A stretch of DNA of 30,541 bases from JBBRTJ01 sp038244535 (GTDB lineage Bacteria; Actinomycetota; Acidimicrobiia; Acidimicrobiales; Ilumatobacteraceae). The translations under genes were made by a program, and so were the position numbers. Shown here piece by piece: positions 7,130 through 13,171 of the stretch (the first letter of the stretch is position 1; each line of letters starts with the position of its first letter). The notes under the pieces are model-generated. The model made no database searches, was not told where the DNA came from, and saw nothing but the letters and a program-made list of their open reading frames with translations. The DNA lies in NCBI GenBank assembly GCA_038244535.1, contig JBBRTJ010000039.1, forward strand, positions 1 through 30,541, given 5' to 3'.

Positions 7130-7675
7130 ATGACGGCGATCCAGGACATCGCGCTGACCACCATCACCGGCGACGACACCACGCTCGACGCCTTCAGCGG
7201 CAACGTGCTGCTGGTGGTCAACGTTGCGTCGCAGTGCGGGCTCACTCCGCAGTACGAGGCGCTCGAGAAGCTGTACGAGACGAACCGGGACCGTGGGTTT
7301 GCCGTGCTCGGCTTCCCCGCCAACAACTTCGGCGCGCAGGAGCCGGGGACCGACGCCGAGATCGTCGACTTCTGCACCTCCAAGTTCTCGGTGGCGTTCC
7401 CGATGTTCTCCAAGATCAGCGTGGTCGGCGAGGATCAGCACCCGCTGTACCGCGAGCTCACCCACGCCGTGCCCCGTGCCGCCGGCGACCCCGATGCGTT
7501 CCGCGATCGTCTGCGCGGCTTCGGCATGACCCCGAACAACGACCCCGACATCCTGTGGAACTTCGAGAAGTTCCTCGTCGACCGCAACGGCAACGTTGCG
7601 GCTCGCTTCGCCCCCACGGTCACCCCCGACGACCCGATCGTCATCGAGGCCATCGAGGCCGCGCTCGCCGAGTAG
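7130..7675 (+). CDS. Cys-type glutathione peroxidase family protein (probably thioredoxin-dependent)
   Basis: 181 aa, starting at the ATG preceded by GAGGAG at 9 nt spacing. The enzyme reduces hydroperoxides in the cytoplasm. The active-site set is complete: peroxidatic Cys36 (NVASQCGLT), Gln70 (GAQEPG), Trp143 and Asn144 (WNFEKF). Cys82 (FCTSKF) aligns with the resolving Cys of thioredoxin-dependent plant and insect homologues, while the Cys normally in FPCNQF is Ala64 here. A thioredoxin-type reductant is therefore more likely than glutathione, which also suits an actinobacterium. The segment 117-140 is longer than the shortest homologues but typical of the ~180-aa type. It is transcribed away from a quinone oxidoreductase gene across a gap with a perfect inverted repeat. 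Confidence 0.94.
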   Translation: MTAIQDIALTTITGDDTTLDAFSGNVLLVVNVASQCGLTPQYEALEKLYETNRDRGFAVLGFPANNFGAQEPGTDAEIVDFCTSKFSVAFPMFSKISVVGEDQHPLYRELTHAVPRAAGDPDAFRDRLRGFGMTPNNDPDILWNFEKFLVDRNGNVAARFAPTVTPDDPIVIEAIEAALAE

Positions 7676-7692
7676 TCCGTCGTCGTCGAAGC

Positions 7693-7800
7693 GTGGCGCT
7701 GGCTGCGGTCGCCGCCACCGTCGCCTTGGGGGTCTGCTGGCCGACTGTGGCCGCGGCGAGCTCCGCAGATGCGCCCTCAGCGGCACGGGTGATCCCGTAG
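7693..7800 (+). pseudogene. Orphan signal-peptide-like ORF, possible remnant of an exported protein
   Basis: GTG at 7693 opens 35 codons ending at TAG 7798-7800. The translation looks like an export signal: four Arg just before the GTG in the same frame, hydrophobic ALAAVAATVALGV, then AAASSADAP resembling a cleavage site, and then a stop. Third-position GC is high through the frame, as in true genes here. No mature protein follows in any frame. Either a decayed gene or chance; there is no clear ribosome site. Confidence 0.2.
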
Positions 7801-7845
7801 TCAACGGTTGCATGCTGAACCGAATCGAGTCGTAGCTGCCGTTGA

Positions 7846-8070
7846 TCAACCGCGGCGGGGCTTGATGATGTGCCTGAGCTCGGCGGCGATGTCGACCAGG
7901 TCGGGGTTCGTGGCGGCGACCCGCAGCACGAGGTCGTCACCTGCGCCGAGCGGCGGATGGTGTCGAGGGCCAGGTGTGCGTGTGGCATTCGACCGGCCTC
8001 CGTAGGCCGGCGCCAGCTTGTCGAGGATCTGCTCGTCGTCCTCGTCGAGGCGAACGGTCGTCGTGCTCAT
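7846..8070 (-). CDS. Ribbon-helix-helix (CopG/Arc-like) protein with apparent compensated frameshifts
   Basis: 74 aa. The N-terminus (MSTTTVRLDEDDEQILDKL, then APAYGGRSNA) is that of small ribbon-helix-helix antitoxins or repressors: a beta strand that pairs in the dimer to contact DNA, then two helices. Codons 30-43 (7942-7983) encode an unlikely Pro/His-rich stretch with poor third-position GC, whereas the frame one base later reads LALDTIRRSAQ, the expected second helix, with nearly all third positions G or C. Frame zero becomes plausible again from GDDLVLRV. So two indels of opposite sign seem to bracket this block. No toxin gene lies next to it. It may be a decayed antitoxin, a recently mutated gene or an assembly error. 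Confidence 0.5.
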   Translation of the reverse strand: MSTTTVRLDEDDEQILDKLAPAYGGRSNATRTPGPRHHPPLGAGDDLVLRVAATNPDLVDIAAELRHIIKPRRG

Positions 8071-8345
8071 GTCGCACACTGCAATGCGTTCGTGCTGCAG
8101 CCTGCTCCTGCGACCGTTGGGCCTTGCTCTGCTTCGCCTCTCGTCGAAAGGGACCGGGCATCGGCGAGAGGTGTGAGTGAGGCCCGGGGTCGTTGGACGG
8201 TTGGGGTCGTTCGCTCGGGTCGGCGACCGTCCGACCGTGGCGAGCAGGCCGACGACCGAAGTGGCGAGCACGAGTGCGTTTGGCGCGCTCAGCCTCGCCA
8301 CTTGGGGACACTTCGTGCCGCCCGGTGACCGGGGTGCCCGCTGGA
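8071..8345. other. Gene-poor stretch upstream of the ribbon-helix-helix gene
   Basis: 275 bp in which I can support no gene. The minus-strand frame of the ribbon-helix-helix ORF stays open up to an ATG at 8301 and begins with a hydrophobic, signal-like segment, but the joined product makes no sense. A 10-bp word (gtggcgagca) occurs twice, at 8237-8246 and 8261-8270. A short hairpin (cccgg/ccggg, 8321-8333) lies just beyond the stop of the CoA-transferase gene and may help end its transcript. Confidence 0.3.
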
Positions 8346-9527
8346 TCAGGCGATGACACCGGCGGCTCGCAAGGCCGCTGGGTCGAGGCCGAGCTCACGC
8401 ACGATGTCGTCGCTGTGCTGGCCCATGAGCGGCGCGTGGCCGCCCGCGGTGGCGGGGGTGGCACTGAATCGGGGAGCGGGGCGGGGCTCGCGCAGTCGGC
8501 CGGCCTGTGGGTGGTCGCGCTCGAAGAACACCTCGTTGTGCTGCACCTGGGCGTCACCGTGCAGCTCCTCGAGGCTGAGGATCGGCGCCGCCGGGGCATG
8601 GTGCTCGTGGGCGACGCGCAAGAAGTCCTCGACGGTGACGAGCTCGGCGAGTGGCCGGATCTCGGTCACCATCTCGACGATGTTGCGCATCCGATCGGGC
8701 AGGGTCGCGAAGCGTTCGTCGTCGGCCAGATCAGGCCGACCGAGCGCGGTGACCCAACCTCGGAACTCGCTGTCAGAGATGGCCGAGCCGACCACGAAGC
8801 CGTCCTTCAGCTTGGTGGTCGAGTAGTTCGAGCCGATCGTGGGCTGGCGCACCGTGTCGTCCTCCAACAACGTGTGGTCCATTGCCGCGTCAGGCCACAG
8901 GAAGGCGATGCCGGCGTCGAGCATCGCCAGCTCGATGTGCTGACCGCCCTCGGCCGTGCCCCGCTCACGAGCCAGCAGTGCAGCCGTGATGGCCTGCGCC
9001 GCGGTGTAGGCGGTGACCTTGTCGCACACCAGCATCCGGAACATGCCGGGCTCGCCGGTTGCGGGGTTGCCCTGCACGCTGGCGTAGCCGGCATAGGCCT
9101 GGATCACGTTGTCGTAGACGCGCCGGCCGCTGTAGGGGCCGCTCGAGCCGAAGCCGCTGATCGACACGTACACGAGGCGGGGGTTGAGGGCGCTCAGCGT
9201 CGCGAAGCCGAGACCAAGACGGTCCATCGCTCCGGGTCGGAAGTTCTGGATGAGCACGTCGCTGTTGGCGACGAGCTGCTTCAGGATGTCGACGCCTTGG
9301 GGATCCTTCAGGTCGACGACGAGGGACCGCTTGCCGCGGTTGTTGCTGGCATAGATGCCAGTGACACCGCCGCGCTGGCTGCCGAGGTAGCGCATCAGAT
9401 CGCCGAGGCCAGGCGATTCGACCTTGATCACGTCGGCGCCCTGATCGGCCAGGATCATCCCGGCCAACGGGCCGGAGATCATGACGGACAGGTCGAGCAC
9501 GCGGATGCCTTCGAGAGGACCACTCAT
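8346..9527 (-). CDS. Class III CoA-transferase (CaiB/BaiF family)
   Basis: 393 aa. Transfers CoA between carboxylic acids through an aspartyl-CoA thioester, working as interlocked dimers. The start ATG (9527) begins the canonical N-terminus GPLEGIRVLDLS; Ala/Gly-rich ISGPLAGMILADQGADVIKVE (written here in two parts: ISGPLAGMILADQG then ADVIKVE, residues 17-37) is the nucleotide-binding first half of the family. The nucleophile is D169 (VCDKVTAY), the same number as in formyl-CoA transferase. Further blocks are NNRGKRSLVVDLKD (62-75) and QNFRPGAMDRLGLG (94-107). Substrates cannot be inferred. An amidase gene lies 139 bp upstream on the same strand; the two could supply and activate an acid, but that is speculation. 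Confidence 0.94.
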   Translation of the reverse strand: MSGPLEGIRVLDLSVMISGPLAGMILADQGADVIKVESPGLGDLMRYLGSQRGGVTGIYASNNRGKRSLVVDLKDPQGVDILKQLVANSDVLIQNFRPGAMDRLGLGFATLSALNPRLVYVSISGFGSSGPYSGRRVYDNVIQAYAGYASVQGNPATGEPGMFRMLVCDKVTAYTAAQAITAALLARERGTAEGGQHIELAMLDAGIAFLWPDAAMDHTLLEDDTVRQPTIGSNYSTTKLKDGFVVGSAISDSEFRGWVTALGRPDLADDERFATLPDRMRNIVEMVTEIRPLAELVTVEDFLRVAHEHHAPAAPILSLEELHGDAQVQHNEVFFERDHPQAGRLREPRPAPRFSATPATAGGHAPLMGQHSDDIVRELGLDPAALRAAGVIA

Positions 9528-9614
9528 GAGCCGGTGAGGTTGCCAGGCCTGCGCCCCCACCGCCACCCAGCCCCCGTGGCCGCGCCCGCCATAGCGTTGG
9601 CCGGACTCCTCGGC

Positions 9615-9649
9615 GGTGGGACGGCCGGTGGGACGGCCGGTGGGGCGGC
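9615..9649. repeat. Short 12-bp tandem repeat
   Basis: The unit ggtgggacggcc occurs twice in full (9615-9626, 9627-9638), followed by a third, diverged partial copy to about 9649. It lies in the 139-bp gap between the amidase and CoA-transferase genes. Probably simple slippage; no function visible. Confidence 0.6.
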
Positions 9650-9666
9650 GAACAGTGAAGGGAGAG

Positions 9667-11070
9667 TCAGTGGGGGGAGCCAGGGGCCACGAGCGGCCAG
9701 GGGCGCTCGCGCTCGGCCCAGAGGGCGATGTCGAGCAACAGGGGCTCGGTGAAGTGACGGCCGTTGACCTGGAGCGCGATGGGCAGGCCGTCGACCGTGC
9801 CGCTCGGGATCGAGACGGCGGGGTTGCCGTAGAGGTTGGCGGGGAACGTCAGGCGCCCGTTGTTGCCGGCTCCCCACTCGGGCTTGATGCCCCCGAAGGT
9901 GTTGGGCAGCGGGCCGTCGGCGGCGAACGCGACATCGGGGTTGGAAGCCGTGATGACGAGGTCGACCTGCGAGAACAGCGCAGCCATGGCGTCGTTCAGC
10001 TCGGCCCGCCGGCGTTCGATCCGGGCGCGAGCCTCCATCGAGTAGCGGTCCTTGGTCCGCTCGAGGCCAACCCGGATCTCGGGGGTGAGGTCGTCGGCGC
10101 AGGCCGGCCACACCTCGGCCAGCAGCGCATGGATGGCGATCATCCCCGAGATCGACCATGCCGCCCCCATGCGGGGGAGCGCGGTGTCGATGCCGTCGAC
10201 GCGCACGAGGCCCAGCGCGTGCACGAGGTCGTCGGCGGAAGCCTCGAGGAGCTCCCACATGACCGGGCTGCTGAACGCGCTTCCCCAGTCGGGGACGACG
10301 ACGGCTCGGAGGCCGCGCAGTTCGTCGAGGTGCGTGCCGAGGCCCACTTCCCACTGGGTGGGGCCGGCCAAGCTCAGCGGGTCGTAGGGATCGTGGCCCG
10401 CGCAGGCGTCGAACCAGCGGGCGGTGTCGCGCACGCTGCGGCTGACGCAACCGACGACGGTGGTGAGGTTCTGGTGCTGGAGGTGAGGACCGCGGGGGAT
10501 CCGCCCGTAGGTCGCCTTGAGGCCGACCAGGCCGGTGAAGCCGGCGGGGATGCGGATCGAGCCGCCGCCATCGCCAGCGGTGGCCAGGGTGACGAGGCCA
10601 CCGGCGACGGCCGCTGCGCTCCCACCCGACGAGCCGCCCGGGGTCCGGTCGTGCCCCCAGGGGTTGCGGGTCGTGCCGTGCAGCACCGTGCGGGTGACGT
10701 TCACGCCGCCGAACTCGCTGGCAGTGGTCTGCCCGGCCAGCACGGCCCCGGCGGCCCGGAGGCGAGCCACCATCGTCGAGTCGTGGTCGCTGACCTGGTC
10801 GCGCAGCGGCACGCTGGCTTCGGTGGCCGGCCAGCCGTCAACGTCGTCAAGCTCCTTGACCCCGATCGGCACGCCTCCGAACGGCAGCGACACATCGGCG
10901 GCGGCCGCCGCGGCTTGGGCAGCCTCTCGGTCAAGCAGGCAGAACGCGTTGAGCCCAGAGCGCTCGATGGCGGCGTAGGTGGCGGCCAGCTCCTCGGCGG
11001 GGGAGCGCTCGCCGCGGCGAAACGCATCGACCAGTGAGCAGGCATCGCCCTGCCAAGCAAGATCGGTCAT
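9667..11070 (-). CDS. Amidase signature family hydrolase
   Basis: 467 aa, ATG at 11070. Hydrolyses amide bonds by a Ser-cisSer-Lys triad. All three are visible: K72 (GVKELDD), cis-Ser147 in GGSSGGSAAA (145-154) and nucleophile Ser171 in GDGGGSIRIP (166-175). The N-terminal helix region (1-60) and the long C-terminal half with the substrate pocket are of normal family length. It could act on small aliphatic or aryl amides; the neighbouring genes do not settle the substrate. A GatA role is unlikely because gatC and gatB are not adjacent. A TACGGT -10 box lies 8 nt before the start, so the mRNA is probably leaderless. Divergent from a thioesterase gene across 61 bp. Confidence 0.93.
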   Translation of the reverse strand: MTDLAWQGDACSLVDAFRRGERSPAEELAATYAAIERSGLNAFCLLDREAAQAAAAAADVSLPFGGVPIGVKELDDVDGWPATEASVPLRDQVSDHDSTMVARLRAAGAVLAGQTTASEFGGVNVTRTVLHGTTRNPWGHDRTPGGSSGGSAAAVAGGLVTLATAGDGGGSIRIPAGFTGLVGLKATYGRIPRGPHLQHQNLTTVVGCVSRSVRDTARWFDACAGHDPYDPLSLAGPTQWEVGLGTHLDELRGLRAVVVPDWGSAFSSPVMWELLEASADDLVHALGLVRVDGIDTALPRMGAAWSISGMIAIHALLAEVWPACADDLTPEIRVGLERTKDRYSMEARARIERRRAELNDAMAALFSQVDLVITASNPDVAFAADGPLPNTFGGIKPEWGAGNNGRLTFPANLYGNPAVSIPSGTVDGLPIALQVNGRHFTEPLLLDIALWAERERPWPLVAPGSPH

Positions 11071-11078
11071 GGGTGCGG

Positions 11079-11084
11079 ACCGTA
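11079..11084 (-). promoter_or_regulatory. -10 box (TACGGT) of the amidase gene
   Basis: On the minus strand TACGGT, 8 nt, ATG at 11070; leaderless arrangement. Its first base is also the first base of the inverted repeat at 11084-11098. Confidence 0.45.
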
Positions 11085-11098
11085 CCCAGGTTCTGGGT
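11084..11098. promoter_or_regulatory. 15-bp inverted repeat between amidase and thioesterase promoters
   Basis: ACCCAG-GTT-CTGGGT, perfect 6-bp arms. It abuts the amidase -10 box and sits where the -35 region of the thioesterase promoter (-10 at 11117) would be, a good position for a regulator acting on both directions. Confidence 0.4.
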
Positions 11099-11116
11099 TG
11101 GCGTCTCGCCCGTCCG

Positions 11117-11122
11117 TAGGAT
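11117..11122 (+). promoter_or_regulatory. -10 box (TAGGAT) of the thioesterase-monooxygenase operon
   Basis: TAGGAT, 9 nt, ATG at 11132; no ribosome site in between, so transcription probably starts at the start codon. Confidence 0.5.
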
Positions 11123-11131
11123 GCCCGCCCG

Positions 11132-11965
11132 ATGGACTCTCGGGCGTTCCTCGGCTTGCAGCCGACCCACAACCCCTACCGCTGGCACCTGCCGGTGTCG
11201 CTTGGCATCTGCACGGGCGGCGGCTTCATGTTCGGCGGCAGCGGCCTCGGTGCGGCCATCTCGGCGATGGAGGGGACGAGTGGGCGCCCCTGCATCTGGG
11301 CCACCGCGCAGTACCTCGCCTTTGCCAAGCCCGGCGCGGTGCTCGACATCGACGTGACCATCGCCGTCGAGGGCCACCAGATGACCCAGGCGCGGGCGGT
11401 GGGCCACGTCGGCAATCGAGAGATCCTGACTGTCAACGCCGCCCTCGGTGTGCGGCCCCTCGTAGCCGAGGGCCAATGGGTCACGATGCCCGCCGACCTG
11501 CGGCGTCCCCTGGATTGCCCGCCGCGGCCCAGCCGCATGCCGGTGGACGGCACGATCAACGAGCGCCTGGACCTGCGGGTGGCCAAGGCCCGCGAGTGGG
11601 ACCAGCTCGACGGCACCCCGGGCGACGGGCGCACGCTGATGTGGGCCCGAATGCCCGAGGTGATCGAGGACGTGGACGCGACCGCGCTCGCCATCCTCGG
11701 TGACTACGTCCCGATGGGCGTCGGCCAGGCTCTCGGCCGTGTGGGGGGTGGCAACAGCCTCGACAACACCGTGCGGGTGAACCGCCTCGTGCCCACCGAG
11801 TGGGTGCTGCTCGACATCCAGGTGCACGGTGTCGACCACGGATTCGGTCACGGCCTCGTGCACATGTTCGCCGAGGATGGCACGTTGCTCGCCACCGCCA
11901 GTCAGAGCTGCATCGTCCGCTTCTGGACACCACCACCTCAAGCTTCTCAAGGAGCGTCGTCATGA
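11132..11965 (+). CDS. Acyl-CoA thioesterase (TesB/4HBT-like double hotdog)
   Basis: 277 aa. Two hotdog halves are recognisable: the first at about 10-120 with GGGFMFGGSGLGAAI (28-42) and a strand pair ending in VNAALG, the second at about 145-265 with a WARMPE block, a Leu/Gly/Val-rich helix and a final VHGVDHGFGHGLVHMF block (233-248). Such proteins cleave acyl-CoA thioesters in the cytoplasm. The residues of the active site vary in this branch, and I cannot name the catalytic acid with confidence. Its stop overlaps the ATG of the luciferase-like monooxygenase (ATGA), and that gene's ribosome site lies inside this gene, so the two are translated together and likely act on the same acyl substrate. 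Confidence 0.85.
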   Translation: MDSRAFLGLQPTHNPYRWHLPVSLGICTGGGFMFGGSGLGAAISAMEGTSGRPCIWATAQYLAFAKPGAVLDIDVTIAVEGHQMTQARAVGHVGNREILTVNAALGVRPLVAEGQWVTMPADLRRPLDCPPRPSRMPVDGTINERLDLRVAKAREWDQLDGTPGDGRTLMWARMPEVIEDVDATALAILGDYVPMGVGQALGRVGGGNSLDNTVRVNRLVPTEWVLLDIQVHGVDHGFGHGLVHMFAEDGTLLATASQSCIVRFWTPPPQASQGASS

Positions 11966-12936
11966 CACTGCCCGCCCGCCCTGGCATGACCCTGCCACTG
12001 CCCGGTCCGCTGCACAGCCACCGCGACAAGCTCGTCGAGCTCGCCGATCTCGGCTACACCGACGTGTGGTCGGCCGAGGCCGACGGGGCTGACGCGTTCA
12101 CGCCGCTGGCACTGGCCGCGGCGTGGGAGCCGCGCCTGCGCCTCGGGACGGCGATCGTGCCCGCCTTCACACGAGCGCCCGCCTGCATGGCCCAGAGCGT
12201 GGCGTCGTTGGCATCGGCGGCCCCTGGGCGCTTCTGCTTCGGGATCGGGACGTCGTCGAACGTGATCGTCGAGCGGTGGAACGCCGTGCCCTTCGAGCAC
12301 CCCTACCAGCGGGTGCGCGACATGGTGCGCTTCCTGCGCGTGGCGTTGACCGGCGAGAAGGTCACTCACACCTACGACAGCTTCGACATCAAGGGCTTCA
12401 AGCTCGGTGTGGTGCCCGAGCAGCAGCCCAAGATCATGATCGCTGCCCTTCGTGAGGGCATGCTCCGCCTCGCTGGGCGTGACGGCGACGGGGCCATCAT
12501 CAACTGGCTCGCCCCCGAGGACGTGCCCAAGGTGGCCAAGGTCGTCAACGACCAGGGTGACGACAAGGAGCTGGTGTGCCGGATCTTCGTCTGCCCGAGT
12601 GAGGACGCCGCCACGGTCCGCCAGGCCGGCAAGTTCGCCATTGCGGCGTACCTCAACGTGCCGGTGTACGCCGCCTTCCACGAGTGGCTGGGGCGTGGGC
12701 CTGTGCTCCAGCCGATGTGGGATGCCTGGCAGGCCGGGGACCGCAAGGCCGCGCTGGCGGCCATCCCCGACGAGCTGGTCGACCAGCTCATCGTGCACGG
12801 ATCGCCTGCCGTGTGTCGCCAACGGATCCAGGCCTACTTCGACCAGGGTGTGACGACGAGCAGCCTGGCGATCATGCCGCTGGCCCCGATCGACCACATG
12901 GAGGCCGTGCGCGCGCTGGCGCCCAACGCTGCCTGA
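11962..12936 (+). CDS. LLM-class (luciferase-like, probably F420-dependent) oxidoreductase
   Basis: 324 aa. The ATG at 11962 has an excellent AAGGAG site (11949-11954, 7-nt spacing) and overlaps the preceding stop. The fold is a TIM barrel using reduced flavin or F420. Visible blocks: residues 29-41 (ADLGYTDVWSAEA), the LGTAIVPAFTRAP strand (62-74), the AAPGRFCFGIGTSS turn that binds the cofactor phosphate (86-99) and a PFEHPYQRVRDMVRFLR helix (110-126). This pattern is that of F420-dependent reductases and dehydrogenases of actinobacteria rather than true FMN luciferases. Substrate unknown; coupling to a thioesterase suggests an acyl-CoA or lipid-like compound. Confidence 0.9.
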   Translation: MTLPARPGMTLPLPGPLHSHRDKLVELADLGYTDVWSAEADGADAFTPLALAAAWEPRLRLGTAIVPAFTRAPACMAQSVASLASAAPGRFCFGIGTSSNVIVERWNAVPFEHPYQRVRDMVRFLRVALTGEKVTHTYDSFDIKGFKLGVVPEQQPKIMIAALREGMLRLAGRDGDGAIINWLAPEDVPKVAKVVNDQGDDKELVCRIFVCPSEDAATVRQAGKFAIAAYLNVPVYAAFHEWLGRGPVLQPMWDAWQAGDRKAALAAIPDELVDQLIVHGSPAVCRQRIQAYFDQGVTTSSLAIMPLAPIDHMEAVRALAPNAA

Positions 12937-12948
12937 TCGACCGCGCGC

Positions 12949-13119
12949 TCATGCCGCCACCGAGTCGTGGTGCTGAGCCCTGCGAGCGGCCTGGGCGGCC
13001 AGCACGGCGCGGGCCTTGGCCACGCCCTGCAACCCGATGCGTCGGGTGCGCTCGTCGAGCCGGAGCTCGACCGGCTGGTGGCTGTCGGGCAGGAGGGAGA
13101 GCTGTTCGTCTCGGGTCAT
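12949..13119 (-). CDS. Small conserved-looking Arg/Ala-rich protein
   Basis: 56 aa, ATG at 13119. The N-terminus MTRDEQLSLL and the motif LDERTRRIGLQGVAKAR (27-43) look conserved-protein-like, with the rest a single Ala/Arg-rich amphipathic helix ending HHDSVAA. I recall similar short ORFs with a LDERTRR motif in other actinobacteria, annotated as hypothetical. No domain, no membrane segment. The strongly basic helix might bind nucleic acid, but nothing shows this. It converges on the monooxygenase gene (12-bp gap) and diverges from the phosphosugar mutase gene. No function proposed. Confidence 0.65.
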   Translation of the reverse strand: MTRDEQLSLLPDSHQPVELRLDERTRRIGLQGVAKARAVLAAQAARRAQHHDSVAA

Positions 13120-13137
13120 GAGGTCATCATGACGATG

Positions 13138-13150
13138 CCCTGTGACAGGG
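13138..13150. promoter_or_regulatory. 13-bp perfect palindrome upstream of the phosphosugar mutase gene
   Basis: CCCTGT-G-ACAGGG, nearly midway between the starts of the 56-aa protein (13119, minus) and the mutase (13172, plus). A second, shorter perfect repeat, GTCAT-C-ATGAC, lies beside it at 13123-13133. Both are operator-like; neither gene shows a TANNNT box here. Confidence 0.4.
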
Positions 13151-13171
13151 TTTCCGGCCAGACTGTCGGCT

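Noticed and set aside
7993..8010. Perfect inverted repeat ccggcct/aggccgg as a possible terminator or operator
   Set aside because: It lies inside the ribbon-helix-helix coding region at the codons for Ala-Tyr-Gly-Gly-Arg and is explained by GC-rich codon choice.
8193..11037. Long plus-strand frames opposite the CoA-transferase and amidase genes
   Set aside because: Same shadow effect; the minus strand encodes proteins with complete catalytic motifs.
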